This document shows, piece after piece, positions 21,846-34,396 of a stretch of DNA of 60,000 bases. This DNA comes from Cristatella mucedo (taxonomy: Eukaryota > Bryozoa > Phylactolaemata > Cristatellidae): the NCBI GenBank assembly GCA_009760855.2, contig WPIO01000005.1, positions 11,253,001 to 11,313,000 on the forward strand. The letters are read 5' to 3'. The number at the start of each line of letters is the position of its first letter. The first letter of the stretch is position 1. Position numbers and translations under genes: made by a program. Below the pieces are notes generated by a model. It made no database searches and was not told where the DNA came from. It saw only the letters and a list, made by a program, of their open reading frames with translations.

Positions 21846-22355
21846 CTGATGTGATACTGAGTAAAGTTCGTACGCTGATATACAGGCCCATTAGGGCTTG
21901 GCTCTATCATTCATACCTAGCTGAATTGCTGCACCAATTTCAGCGTCCTCGTGCTCTCAGGTCCTGTAAGGACACTGCAATATCTGTTCCGTTTCTATGC
22001 TTGATGGCCTTTGGTGGCAGAAGTTTTTGCTCTAGAGATCCTAGACTGCGAAACTCACCTCCACAATACTTACGCAACGGCATTTACTCTCCTGCTGCCG
22101 ACTGCGGCACATTAGTTTCCAAATGTCATGAGCTGCTACTTACACGCTACTTACTACCTCAAATGCCCTCCTGACTCACCTATGCTTCTCACTTTCTCTT
22201 TTTTGCGTGAGATGAAGTCTGTAGGCTACCGCGTTCGCACCAAAAGCCGCTCGGTTGCCGTTTTGAATGCCGCTATTGAAAACTCGCGCGCGAAACACCC
22301 ATTCAGTCTGTGTGGAGCTACAGACCGAAATACCCTACATTACACTACACTCCTC
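21846..22355 (+). mobile_element. LINE-B 3' fragment (inverted partner 2)
   Basis: The plus strand encodes AELLHQFQRPR, a degraded GGRSFCSRDPRLRNSPPQYL, then a 3' end with GGAGCTACAGACCGAAAT and ACATTACACTACA. It lies head-to-head with the preceding minus copy and is more diverged. Confidence 0.8.
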
Positions 22356-24079
22356 GCTAAGACTCACCAAGACAAACGCGCGAATCTCGCCTTTGACACG
22401 AGGCGCTACTATAGGGATAGCCGCTAGCAGCGCCGGGTCGGGATCCCAGCGGCTCCGCAGAAACTCCTAGTACCGCCCTACATCTGAGAACGCTCCTCCA
22501 TTCGCCCACGGAGTCACCGAGAGAAAAACTAACCGCGTCCGCCTATAAGAACTCAAGTCCCCTCGCACTGGCCAACGTAAGACCACAGTCCACAGGCAAG
22601 ACAGCGTCGCTTAACTACGAAGCCATAAGCCTAAACCAGAAACCTGCCAAACCGCTGCAAAGACATAAAGCGCTCCACCGTAAATTTAAACCTACACCAT
22701 AAATCTGTCCTTCCCGCTTATCTGCGAAGCCATATACCAGCCTGCCACAAATATAACTCTAAGCCATCGATCTGCCCTCACAAGTCGCTCTTAGTACAGT
22801 CAAGCCGGCCTCTCCCGAGGGGCAGAGTTGTCTCTGAGCCCAGCACTCACTACTCTCAAAATCCCTCCGGTATGGCGCTACACTAGTACTTCAATGACTT
22901 ATAAAACCGATTCGATTTCTTTTTATTATCGACACAATAGTCGTCTAAAAGTTGTAGCAGCAACAATGTAACTTTTAAAAGAAGTCTTATTTGAAAGGCA
23001 AGAGATGATAACCCAAGGCGGCATACGAGGAGCGATAGATTAACATGATTCTTGATTGCTTCAGGCCTCGATAGTTCTGCACAAAGTATACTGGCCGTAT
23101 ACAGTATTGTACGAACAGCTCACTGCCTGTGGACTCGCTTCGCTAAGTCATTGTAGTTCCATCACGGAAGACAACGCTGCTGCGCCATATTGCCGCTTGA
23201 TGGAGGTTCGCCATCTTTAGGGGTGACGGACTTTCTCGCTTTAATTAGTGGAGGTAGTTTTGCGACATGGTGTTGGCAGAAAGTTTCGGCAAAGTCTTTT
23301 TTCTTTGCCGGCTGGATGTTCGTCAGCGGCTTGATGCTGCTGCTGCAGTGTCTATCTAGGTACAGTACGTAGCCATGTCAGTGGAGTACATCAGAGAGCA
23401 GCAGTGATCGGAAGACGCATTTTGCTGCAGACACTTGCTCCACTATCTTGGTCATTGGCAATCCGAGGCTGCACGCTTCTGAATGTAGCCATCGTATTTC
23501 TAATCTTTGAGTAGTTTTGTATCTTTCAGCTGAATCTTCAATCTTGACTCCCGGCGAACGAGCTCCTCAAGTGGCTTAAAATGAAGTGGTGGTTAGCGAG
23601 GAACACCGCATTTAGAAACTAGTGGAGTCAACGTCCAGCCGGGTACGGCATTCGTCAAGAACTAGTGGGCCTAATTCGAACCAAGTAAGAAGTAAGTTAC
23701 ATATACTTCACCATAAGAGATGTGCAAATTTTGCTGCTCGTCACCACCAATCAACGGTCTTCCACTATTTACTGGCGAACTATGGTCCACGGGTCAGCTG
23801 ATTCAAATACCATCTGCTTAAGCATTACATGATTCAGTGGTGCCTTTGCTCGACCCTACAGTCTTAGCTGCAGTAATTGAGTGCAACGCATCTTTTGTAT
23901 TTATTAACTATTTCCAAACATAAGGTAAAGAGAGGTAAGTAGCGCGGTAAATGGAGTTGGCCTAACGATTCAAAGGGCCTTTTTGCCAGATGCAGGAACA
24001 CTGCATATAACAAGGGCAGGAATGAGAGCAGAGAAACAAGAGATGTTTCTATCGGGAAAAGTGGCTTGCAGGAACCTGC
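22356..24079. other. Unassigned stretch
   Basis: No gene recognised. Around 22620-22790 a degenerate motif AAGCCAT...CTGCC recurs about every 35 bases, possibly an old tandem repeat. Confidence 0.4.
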
Positions 24080-25095
24080 TTGCTTCAGATTCGCGACCTC
24101 GGTAGGTTAATTCTTATCCAGTTCTTTGGGATTGGGTTCTGTTACCACTGGAAAAAGAATACGTTCAGCCCTGCGATCGGAAATGATAGCCGATAAGGCT
24201 CCTTCTGTCGCTATACCAATAAAGCTGTTGTTTTAAACGAGGTTTCCCTTTACTTACTGCTATGGATAGGTCTGGCCTCGAATTTCACGATCTAGTTTTC
24301 GGGTTCGAGTCCTGCGGCAGGAATTCCTTATTGCCCACTGCAAGCGGGAGTAACAACCGCCACGGCTCTTCTGCTACGAGCGAAAGAGCCAAGGGCAGGC
24401 GGAGGGGGGCAGCAGCACCCCTAGTCTAGTCGGGCCGCCGGGCGCCACTTGGCCTTGACATCCATCGCCATCTGCCACCGCCCGAGGGAGGGTCAGAGTA
24501 GAAAAGGCCAACTCCAACGATTTGTCCTGGTCTGGGACTCGAGGCAAGCTCGAAGCAGCAATCGCGTAAGTAGCATACAGTATCTCGAGGCGGGCATGAT
24601 TTTAGGACGAGGGATTGCGAAGTGGGGAGACACCCTTGCCGCCGAGGGATGCATGAAGGAGCAGTGCGAGTTCTTGCCTATCCACAATATTGGATTTAAT
24701 TGGGATACAGGGGTGCTAGGCAGAAAATCGCTCTGATCCTAAACGGCTGGCGTGAGAAGGCACAGTAAGGTTGATTGCTAGGTAGAAAAACACCGGCCAT
24801 TGAAGAAAGAGCGAGTATGAAGTCACACGGCGACAGTGTTATGAAGAAAACCGCTTTAGCCTTCGAGCAAGAGAGTGGAAAGGGCAGTGGAGTTTGGGGC
24901 CAATATCATTTCCACATGGAAAGGTGCCCCCAAAACTGCTGATCGAGTTTGGGGGTTTTGACCTTTGGCCCAAACTAGGTGACGCTTCGACCCTGAGTTA
25001 GCGGTCTTTTATCGCGCCCTGCAAGAGACAGTAGCAGCCGTTAATGCTCTTCTGCTGCTATATAAACCAGGATTGAATCAGCTAGCCTTTAATCT
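24080..25095 (+). mobile_element. Cluster of degraded SINE-A copies
   Basis: Three partial copies. About 24080-24235 ends CTTCTGTCGCTATACCAATA. About 24250-24390 contains GGGTTCGAGTCCTGCGG and a CCCACTGCAAGCGG segment. About 24990-25090 holds only the 3' part, ending ATTGAATCAGCTAG. Confidence 0.6.
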
Positions 25096-26590
25096 TTGAT
25101 CTCACGACTCAGGTTGTGATTGACACAGCCATGCAGAGAGCTGGACAGGCGCTTGCTGCCAATCGGCAACGGCAGGAGTTCTAAAGTCGGGTGTTCGGCG
25201 AGTAGGATGGAGTCGCGTTCAACAGACGTCCGATTCTTTCGTATAAGCAAGTGATTCGATTTCTGAGTGCTCCAATTTACGTTTAAGGACTAGAAACACT
25301 TATCGTTCCACACAAGATTTCCGAGTAATCCTACCCCTGGCTAGGGGGTGGAGGAGGATCGTTCTCAGGGAAGCAGCCGGTCCTCAGTCGATGAACTATC
25401 TGGGCACACTGATGGGTTTCTGCAGACTCCAATGCGAGCCTAAACCTTCGCTACTATTTGCGACCCTCGGTGTTCAAGCCCTTGGCTTACGCACGTACAG
25501 CCTCGCTTTAGACGAAGCTTCAGGGACAGTATTTCCTCAATTATAGTGCCTTGTATATAGGGCCAGGTTCGTAAGTTTGTTGCAGCAGAGTGCTTATGAG
25601 GAGTGTTGGGATAGAATAAACTAGACGCACAGCGACACGGTGCTACATCGCTTAATCGAAACGTTCACCGTAAGTATGTCGCTGAGTTTAAGAGAACCGT
25701 AGTACGGCTTAGCAGAGAATTAAGGCGACATGCTTCCTCGACCACAAACTTTCAATCAAGTTTCTATTTCTACAGGATAGACTTTCTCCATACGTCGAGC
25801 ACATTCTCTTAAGGTAGCACCTTCACAACTAGAGAAAGAGGTAGGACTTGGCATTGAAGTACGTCGGGATGATTTTCGGTGTAAACTTAAGTACAGGCTA
25901 GCTGATTTAACAGCCCATTAATATATGCTGACTGAGTCCAGTCTAGTCGGAGCCGGTTGAGACCTACTGTACAAACTGGTGTGGTTAATTCTGACATTCC
26001 CAAGGTCAACCACCAAGGCTACACGTGTGTTGAGGATATGAAAACTTATCAAGACAAGCCTTCAAACGACGATGGGTACGAACTACATAAAAACGACACC
26101 ATAAAGTTGTAAGTTGAGAAAGGAACTGCTGCGATGGTGACAAATGATGAGATCACAACTTTCAATCTATGCTGCTGCTGCTCATCTGTCGAATAAAAGA
26201 TTTTCGATTTCTGCTGTTTATCATCGTCGGCAGGAGTCGCCCCAGCGTGAAAGCATTGGCTCGGCCACAGTCTGCCGCTATACATAAATTAGGCTGGGGA
26301 ATCACTTGACGTTGACTTTTTTTTTATATAAAGACTTGATACAGGCTACACATCTTAAGCGATGCCAAGCCTAGCTTCTGTATACCGGTAAAAATCAAGG
26401 CTGTTGGCCAGCCAAGGCCACAGCTAAGTCTCAAGGTTAGTAAGTTGTATATAACCATAACGAAACAAATTTTGAATCTAACATACACTTCACTTGAAAT
26501 CGTGACTAACAGCAATATTTGCATCATGCCGTTGAGGAGCACTGGCATACAGGCGAAATCACAGAGAAAGAAAAATACAAAGCGAGAGAG
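25096..26590. other. Unassigned stretch
   Basis: AT-rich and without a recognisable exon. The GA microsatellite follows immediately. Confidence 0.4.
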
Positions 26591-26594
26591 ATAA

Positions 26595-26596
<2 letters not shown>

Positions 26597-26661
<65 letters not shown>

Positions 26662-26673
26662 AGAGAGAGAGAC
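26597..26673. repeat. (GA)n microsatellite
   Basis: A GA run of about 60 bases, then GGGGAGAGAGAGAGACAG, passing into short ACAG/ATAG repeats. Confidence 0.95.
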
Positions 26674-26859
26674 AGATAAGACAGACATAGATAGACAGAC
26701 AGATGGGGATATAGAACCATTTCGGCTACCCTGCCACAAAGGTAGGCTCCTATGGGATTGTAAAATTCTAACAAGCCAGTTCTTGAAAGTTTGTTAAGTG
26801 GAGGTACCCTACTGGTCAGGCAAGAGCTGAGGCTACAGCAAGAACCCTACACTGAAGAA

Positions 26860-27025
26860 TCTTAAATGATTTTAACAGCCTCATTAGATTAGCAGCAGAA
26901 GAGCCTTATCGGCTATCACCATTGTTAAGAGTTGGTAAAAAATCGTCCAACTACAAGATTCGAACTCACTACCATTGCCGTGAAGAGCAAGCACCTTACC
27001 TCCTGGGCTATCACGGCCACACTAA
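26860..27025 (-). mobile_element. SINE-A, minus orientation
   Basis: TTTTAACAGCCTCATTAGAT, GCAGAAGAGCC and GGCTATCACC are the inverted SINE-A 3' part. GATTCGAACTC is the inverted B box, and CTTACCTCCTGGGCTATCAC the inverted A-box region. Confidence 0.75.
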
Positions 27026-27925
27026 TAATCTTGCTAGGCCACAGAAACTCAAATTATGTCACGTTGAATGACAGCCACATGACTACCTAAAGAGAGTAAA
27101 TTTTCGCAAACACATATATAAATTAGAAGTCACAGCAGACACGGGAATTCTGAGTATTCGACTGTCACCAATAGGCGGCGCCTGCCAGCAAGCCCGATCT
27201 GGGGCCAGAAGCCGTTGCTGTGAGGTATTCATGGCAGCATTCAAGGAATTAAAAAAGAGGCATGCACAAAGTTTCTATTAATTGTCAATAAATAAAGAAC
27301 AGTAGCATTATAAGCAGACCTTATCAACACACGGGAAGAACACAATAGACATCTACCACACTACTATATTTACAAATATAAGCATTTACAGGCAAAACAG
27401 CCTCCAGCAAACGAATGAACGTTTTCCAGAGCATCAGCGGTGAGCCGAGAACTGACCTAGAAAAATTAAACAAAACAGAAGATCGCAATCACACAAGGCA
27501 CGAGTACAAATAATGATACAGATCTCAACAAGGATTGAGGAGAGTGCTATTTCTACCCTCCAGGAATGCAACCCCATCAAGCTACAGCAAGTGGCAATCC
27601 CAATGGTGCCATTACTACCGTGACAAGTTTGTGGGATGCTGGTACACCCTGCATCCACGCTCTGGCAGAGAATGCACCATAATCGCGGCACAAAGATCCT
27701 GCACAACAAAACGGCAGAACAAAGCCCACAAGGCAACCATGCATACAATGATTAGAACATGCTAAAGTAATGCTCAAAGCATGACTAGTGTTGGTTCCGG
27801 CATCCGAAATGCAACCAAAGTTTACCGAAGCAGCAGCTGCGTTAGCACTGGCAGCTCTGCTCACGAGAGCTGCTCACCTGGGCATTGGCATGTCACCGCC
27901 ATCTCGTGTTGGACACGGCATCGTC

Positions 27926-28027
27926 TCAGAGCTCATCGTCCCTCAGCAGCATGTTGGGGATCCCTTTGTTTATGGTGAAGATCCGCCCTGTCTGGGGACA
28001 GATGAGCTCGCCTTCTTTCACCTCAAT
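27926..28027 (-). CDS. TRMT112: TRMT112, exon 4 and stop
   Basis: The acceptor is TTCTGATATGCAG, phase 0. It encodes [20 protein letters not shown], then [13 protein letters not shown] and TGA. This matches the human TRMT112 C-terminus (VEVIEGTLQCPESGRMFPIS, then RGIPNMLL). It contains the only cysteine of the protein. The yeast protein's four-Cys zinc site is therefore absent, as in human TRMT112. Confidence 0.96.
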   Translation of the reverse strand: MEVKEGELICPQTGRIFTINKGIPNMLLRDDEL

Positions 28028-28779
28028 CTGCATATCAGAACGTCCAAGGAAAAAAGGCACGGCCAACTCGAGCGCCCAAGTTGCATGCGTATATGTCTAC
28101 TAGTGTCAATACGGGATCACGATTTCCCACGAAAGTCAGTGAGGGGGTATGAGGAAACCTGTTCAGACAAACCGAATTAGAAGCAGCATGGTAGCAATAG
28201 CGAGACTGGACAGATCGTTTAGAACGAGTCAACATTCTTCACATACCCTCCTTCACTCGATGCCTAAAAGAAGATTGCACTACAGATCGACCCCGATTAT
28301 GACTCTTATCGTTGGCCTGTCTGCTAGGGAAAGCCAAAGGTAAAGTCAATACGAATGAGTCGGTGGGAGCAGCACAAAGAGCCAGGTATGAGGGGCTAAA
28401 CTTTAGCTAGTAAGTACGAGTATGATGGATTGGCGGTGAGCAGACGAGATCGGTATGTTTTTTTGTGCACGACTGGCCAAGCTCGGGAGCCTATACTGCC
28501 ACTGGCAGAATTACAACAAAACACTGCCGATAGGCTAGGTGCCACTCAGAAGTTTAGTTGAAGTTTAAGATCAAGTTTAGTAGGCCGGTCAGTATCTGAG
28601 CGGTCATCTGCACTGCTGTGTGGAGTAGGGCATGACTTGAGCTGAACGACATTTCAGGCCTGTGATAATATCACAGCCCACATCACTGCCAACATTCACA
28701 GTGGTAGAGTGGACAATCACTTGACTCTACATAGCTCCATGACATGACATGCTCTGTGCAAAGCAACCGATCGATGTTG

Positions 28780-29775
28780 ATCGGCTTCACATGGTTTCAA
28801 GAAAACTAATAGCTTTATTGCACAGCCAGTCCTCCAACTAGATGGCCAAAACTCGATTCACCATCAGACCTAGGTAGAAGTCGATGACACACAGCTGTAC
28901 CTACGCTCTAATCCCTACCAGCCTTCCAGCACGTCAAAATCTCATAACTCTTGCTGCATGTATAGCTGACATCTGCACTTGGATGGCAGCACCTTTTCTC
29001 AAATTGAATGACAACAAAGCCAACTCACTAGTTATGGCCAAACCTAGCCTTCAAAACGGGCTCTGACAACATATTTCCTGTTGCATCTTTACACAATTTG
29101 GGTGTCCTGTTCCACATTTCACTAGACGACCATATCAGCTCCAGAGTCAAGTCTGCCTACTTCCAGCTACATTACAAAGATTTGGGCCTGCTGAGACATG
29201 TACACCACATTCAAGTTGGTCTGTGCATTGGTGACATCCTGTCTCCACTTCTTTAACTCACTACCAGCAGATCTTCCACCACTCTGTATATTAAAGCACC
29301 TACAGTTGGTGCAAAGCTAGCAGCTATGCTTACCTGTCGTGAGTGGTGAAGTTGCCACATTATACCACTTCTCACCGACTTTCACTGGCTCCCCATGAAG
29401 CAGAGTATCGAGTACAAGGTTCTGTCACTCTTTATTAGGTCCCTTCATTATCTTTCTCTGGCCTACTTATCAGTACTGCTTCCCAACCAGGGCAGGCATA
29501 CCTTCTCTTCTGAATTAAGTCATTTCGGTATGCCTCAAACCAACGTCAACTTCTTTGTAGACAGTTTATATGCTCCCAAAGCCTAGAACTCACTCCCGAC
29601 TGACGTCAGGACATACCCTGACTTGACGACATCTAAGCAGATGCTAAATCACACCTGCTACTCCCAGCCTTTGCTGGGTTCGTGCGAACTTTCTTATTTG
29701 TGCTTATACGTGCTGACGCTGAGAATGTTATCACTTCGCATATTGACATGCTTCCCTTACAGCATTTGTAAAGTG

Positions 29776-29843
<68 letters not shown>

Positions 29844-29880
29844 GTTCTCTTCGGGTGCTATATCAATGTCTTATTATTAT
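28780..29880 (+). mobile_element. Decayed LINE-A in TRMT112 intron 3
   Basis: VDDTQLYLR near 28880 is the RT active-site region. FLKLNDNKANSL lies near 29000, then LLTDFHWLPMKQSIEYKVLS near 29370-29430 and AYLSVLLPNQGRH. The copy ends in CATTTGTAAAGTGCCGAGAG followed by a GA expansion. Multiple frameshifts and stops. Confidence 0.78.
29778..29840. repeat. (GA)n microsatellite within a LINE-A tail
   Basis: The GA run replaces the AGAGAGAGATT part of the LINE-A hairpin, and TTTAGTTCTCTTCGGGTGCTAT follows. It appears to have expanded from the element itself. Confidence 0.85.
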
Positions 29881-30295
29881 CCTTATAGTCAGCAATCACG
29901 AGTCACAGAGTTTAGGCGCTTACCATACTGTACTGGCAATATCGTTTTCAGCTTAAGGAGCGACTATTGTGGTCAGCACCTATAGAGTAGCTACTTAGTC
30001 GAGCAGCGATACTTTGTGCCACGAGCTTGCACACATTTATCATTCACCAGCTAATGGTATGACCGAGTTTATCCTTGATGCCAAATATAATGCAGCATGA
30101 AATATTTTAAACAATAAACAAAATACAGTAGTGGCCATGGGCAAATGAGCAATTATTTATAGAACGGTCGTAAGCAGCTGCTAAAAGAATAGATGTTGCT
30201 AAAATCTGGTAAGTTAGCACCATCCGATCACCTCTTAACTGGACGAGAGGAGAGACGTCACAGCGGCGTGTGACACAGCATATCCAAAGTGATGC

Positions 30296-30366
30296 AAATG
30301 TAAAGCGCCTAGAGAGAGATTAAGTTCTCTGAGGGCGCTTTATCAAGTGAATTATTATTATTATTA
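30296..30366 (+). mobile_element. LINE-A 3' tail
   Basis: AATGTAAAGCGCCTAGAGAG, then TTCTCTGAGGGCGCTTTATC and an (ATT)n tail. One of the least diverged copies of the hairpin. Confidence 0.88.
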
Positions 30367-30934
30367 TACAAGTTGCATGGCTCAGCAAATTAGGCTGCCA
30401 TGGCTAGACCACGGTAGTGGTGGCGTATGGGTGGCTCATTAATGCAGAAGCCTTATCATTTGAATCTGGACAGAACTACACACAACACTATTCCGACTGC
30501 CCAACAATGCTAGTTTCCTCTCAGCCGACAAGATCACCCGAATGAAGCTGAGTTCCGTTTATAGCTAAGGTTAAAGCTCTCAGCACAACTGACAAAAATA
30601 ACTACTCAGACGGTGCAGCAACGAGACAGCTAGTTCACACCTATATTACAATGACCCATGTCCAAGAGTGCCACCCAAGGGACATGTCAATGGTGGTTCT
30701 GTGTGGAACTAGTCTCCCCCAGGCCACTCTCTTGATGGGCAAGCCTTGCATCCTACATCTGCACAATCTACTACTTCAGAGTGGCTGCTCAAGGCTGCTG
30801 CAGCCACGATTGTTGTCCTCGGTGCACGAGCTTGCACTTTGTGCGTTCACAACTGCTGCGCTAACTAAAGCCGTGCTTTTGGTCAGCACCCTAATCAAAA
30901 TGGAGCACTACCAGTGCCTATTTAAGCAGTGCCG

Positions 30935-31050
30935 ATCCATTCGGAACATCATGCTTCCTTTACAGCACATGTAAAGTGCCTAGAAATAGACTAAGTTCTC
31001 TGTGGGCTATATGCATATGTAATATCATTGTTATTATTAATATTCTTATT
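30935..31050 (+). mobile_element. LINE-A 3' tail
   Basis: CATGCTTCCTTTACAGCACA, GTAAAGTGCCTAGAAATAGA, TTCTCTGTGGGCTATA and an ATT-rich tail. Confidence 0.75.
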
Positions 31051-31944
31051 ACTATAGAGAACGTTGAGCCACTGGCGGTGACATCGTTATGGTATATCCA
31101 ACAGGCTAGGTCAGCTGCTACGCTTTAAAGAAGAGAAGACGGTTTAAATAGGTGGTGCCTCGTGACGACTAGCTGGCTCTCGCGTTGCTAGACGACCATG
31201 AGATGCATCGCATGTGCTGGTCGCTGCTGAGGAATCGCAAGAGTCAGTTCTGTAGCTAACAGGGCAGCCGGCCCTTAATGTGCAGGGTCATGTCTGGTTG
31301 ACAGGGACTGCATGCTCGGACCTAAACAAAAAAAATAATCGCCGTACGTTGAGAACAGCTAGTCCATTGGCGTACCTTTAGGCCAGGAAAGTGTAAGTAT
31401 GAATAAGCCAGCCTACATTAGCTGAAATCTTGGTTTTTTACAGCCCAAATCAGGCACCTCCATCACAGACATCTTTAAGGGCAGCCGTTAAAAGCAAGCC
31501 AGGTGTGTATACCGGTGCGATCATTTTGCAACACTGAGCCAACGAAGGCCAGTCGAAGATCGTCTTTACTTGCTAAAAATGCTAAGCTGTTAGCTTGCTC
31601 TAAAAGGTTTGCACGCTCAACCAAGCGAAGTGGTTGGCCGAGTTCGGATCGGTCGTCGGCAGCCGACAAACTAACTTGACAGTGACATGAGATGGAAAGC
31701 TAACCACGCTCTCGCTGGACATCGTGTCCATCTGGCAACCCCGATCTGCCTTTAAAAAGAGCTCACTGCCTCTCGGCAGGCACTCATCGTTTTTATAGAT
31801 TGTGCTTTGGCAGACGGCTCTTAGGCTTTTTCTATGCTACTGCAGCCGGTGGCCTTGGAGCAGCGAGGCAGCTTAGCTGCCGCCGAAAGCTCAAAGAGCC
31901 AAGCCGCTGCCCGGCTGGGCATGCGACTAGGGCATGTCAGGGCG
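31051..31944. other. Unassigned intronic stretch (TRMT112 intron 3)
   Basis: No recognisable exon or repeat. Short frames only. Confidence 0.4.
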
Positions 31945-32135
31945 ACTGAGCTCTTGCGCTCATGCTACTGGGTCCACGCCCACGTGTGAGGCGCTCACAC
32001 TTCATGGCCCAGGTAGAACCGGGTTCGAGTCCTGCAGTGGGCAATCCTTCATGGCCCCCTTCGAGCAATAATGGGGACACCATTAAGCCTCTTCAACCGC
32101 TACATGGACGAGGCTGTTCGATCAGCTAACGTTTA
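31945..32135 (+). mobile_element. SINE-A, diverged
   Basis: GGTAGAACCGGGTTCGAGTCCTGCAGTGGGCAATCC carries the B box. CTTCAACCGCTACATGGACG and GAGGCTGTTCGATCAGCTAA form the 3' part. Confidence 0.65.
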
Positions 32136-32197
32136 CCTCACTTTGACTTTATATTTTGCCCGATCACATCGCACGTGCAGCGCACACCTCACACCAA

Positions 32198-32270
32198 CCC
32201 ACACCAACACACACACACACACCAACCCGCGCACACGCACGCACACACACACACACAATAGGAGACCTAG
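32198..32270. repeat. (CA)n-rich microsatellite
   Basis: An interrupted CA repeat with CGCACA variants. Confidence 0.9.
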
Positions 32271-32689
32271 GACGAGGCCGACGGCATGCAGTGAGTGCGC
32301 GGTGCACACTGCCAAGGCTGAGGGAGCGTGGCAGAGGTGGTGGCCATGCTGCACAGCCTCCACTGCCACTTTGGTTCTTTCAAGCCAGGCTGCCGAGGAA
32401 CGCTCAATCGTTTACTCTTCAATTTAAAAACCGCACTGCACTGCATAGATGAATGTGGTATTAGGTAAGTGACTGTGATAGTTACATGTGCTAACTAGAA
32501 AAAAAAAGCAAACAAATCTAATGCAGAACGTCAATACCACTACAGGTCAAGCTAGCAAGCAAGATGCAGACAAGCACATAAAATGGAGCATGCATTGCTG
32601 ACAAATGCACTTGGATAGAAGTAAACTTCCTCGAATTGTGTACGATACAAATAAACTTGGTAGTCATATGAAAACCTAGTGCTACTCAG

Positions 32690-32805
32690 AAATAATAATA
32701 CATTTGATTAGCATCCTCAGAGAGCTCAATCTCTTTCTAGGCACTTTACATTTGCTGCAAAGGAAGCATGACCGAATGGTTAGTGGTAGCATGCTCAATG
32801 ATAAC
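32690..32805 (-). mobile_element. LINE-A 3' end, inverted
   Basis: AATAATAATACATTTGATTA, GAGAGCTCAATCTCTTTCTA, GGCACTTTACATTTGCTGCA and AAGGAAGCATGACCGAATGG match the inverted 3' UTR of LINE-A. Confidence 0.8.
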
Positions 32806-32824
32806 AAGTATAATATGGTGTGTG

Positions 32825-32962
<138 letters not shown>

Positions 32963-32976
32963 ACGTGACCCCTTAC

Positions 32977-33115
32977 CATATAATTCATTTGTATAGCACC
33001 CCGAGAGAACCTAATCTCTATTCAGGCGCTTAACATATGCCTCGGGGCTCGAGCCCACGACCTCAGCCAGACATTGGTCGAGGCGAGCACTGTAACTGCT
33101 TGACCAATCTGTGTA
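32977..33115 (-). mobile_element. SINE-B, minus orientation
   Basis: ATAATTCATTTGTATAGCAC, GAGAGAACCTAATCTCTATT, GGGGCTCGAGCCCACGACCT and a head that is truncated near TGCTTGACCAA. Confidence 0.85.
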
Positions 33116-33165
33116 TCCTGCTCCAAACCAACGTTTCACTAGATGAATACATTAAAAAATATAAA

Positions 33166-33310
33166 AATATAATTCATTTATATAGCACCCCAAGAGAACT
33201 TAATCTCTATTCAGGCGCTTCACATATGCCTCGGGGCTCGAGCCCACGACCTCAGTCAGACCTTGGTCGGGGCGAGCACCTTAACCGATAGAGCAAACCA
33301 GCTCGGCAAT
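33166..33310 (-). mobile_element. SINE-B, minus orientation, full length
   Basis: The same order of parts as the previous copy, about 50 bases away and in tandem with it: tail GAGAACTTAATCTCTATTCA, B box GGGGCTCGAGCCCACGACCT, head AACCGATAGAGCAAACCAGC and TCGGC. Confidence 0.88.
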
Positions 33311-33449
33311 AATTACGTGTGTTGGAATATGGAACTCTCTTTCCAGGCACTTTGCATGTTCTGTAAAGTAAGAATATCAATTGGTTAGTAATAACTTGGA
33401 CAGTTTCAGCCCTCATGACTATTCACCGCTAGACCAAACCAGCTCGGCG

Positions 33450-34190
33450 TTAGCTCGACAGACGAGTCTGCTTACTTTCAGCTTAGTACCACTGCAAAAG
33501 TTTGAGCCTGCTTAGATAAGGATACTTCAGTCAAGCTAGTACATAAACTAGTGACATCCCCTCTAGACTTTGGGAACTCACTACTCGAAGGTCTTGGTGC
33601 AAGTGCAACAGTACACATACAGACCGTCCCGTCTTGACAACTGCAAATAACTACTCACAGGTCTCCCGACCTGAGCAACAAGGCATTTATCGCTTATGCA
33701 AATCTCTGCAGCTGTGCTTGTCAATCGTGAACATGCCTACTACCACAGTATATAACTTTTCACGCCGACCTGCAATGGCTCCCTATCAAGCAGCATTTGG
33801 ACTTCAAGGTGCTACCGCTCACATTCCTCTTGCTCAGGCTCACCCAACGGAAATACTTCTTAATCAGGCTTTGCATTGAACCAACCACTCGTTGGACTCA
33901 AGACGTTAAACTGTACCTTTAACCAGCCCCAATTCCTTTGGACAGCGTGCCTCGAATTCGTCTTCTCACACAACCTAGAACTCACTGCCGACTGACGTCA
34001 CGACATTCCACCGACCTGCTTCGATTGAAAAGAAGCTAAAACCCACCCGTAACAAAATCGTGTGAATTGCGTTTACATGTTTAAACTGAAAATGTAATCA
34101 AAATTGACAAGCTTCCTCTTCAGCATATGTTAAGTGTCTACTAGTAGGAGAGATCAAGTTCTCCTATGGTGCTATATAAATGTCAGTATA
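33450..34190 (+). mobile_element. Decayed LINE-A
   Basis: GACGAGTCTGCTTACTTTCA GCTTAG at 33460 corresponds to the SAYFQLHNIAK block. LDFGNSLL lies near 33560, CAATGGCTCCCTATCAAGCA near 33780, and GAACTCACTGCCGACTGACG near 33980. The 3' end has GAGATCAAGTTCTCCTATGG near 34150. A fragment of SINE-B head (33427-33450) adjoins it. Confidence 0.7.
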
Positions 34191-34300
34191 GCCACGGGTT
34201 TCTGGGAAGTTGATCTGGCCAGAACGAACTAATGGAGGCTAACGCAGAGGGGGAAGAGTTCAGACAGAGGCCCGAAACCAAGCATCTGCCTCCATCTTAC

Positions 34301-34396
34301 CTCCAGCAGAACGTGATGGGCTCTTCTGAGAAATTCCTCATTCGAGTCAAAGTCGGCTGGGAGTTCTGATGGAAGATCTTGCTCTGACGGCAGTAA
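34301..34396 (-). CDS. TRMT112: TRMT112, exon 3
   Basis: 32 codons, phase 0 at both ends, acceptor ACGGTTGTAG and donor GTAAGA. DSNEEFLRRAHHVLLE matches human TRMT112 ENEEFLRTMHHLLLE. A later CAG acceptor would break the frame, so the TAG acceptor is preferred. Confidence 0.96.

Noticed and set aside
23190-23372. Small membrane protein frame (60 codons, hydrophobic)
   Set aside because: No splice signals, no homology and no supporting context.
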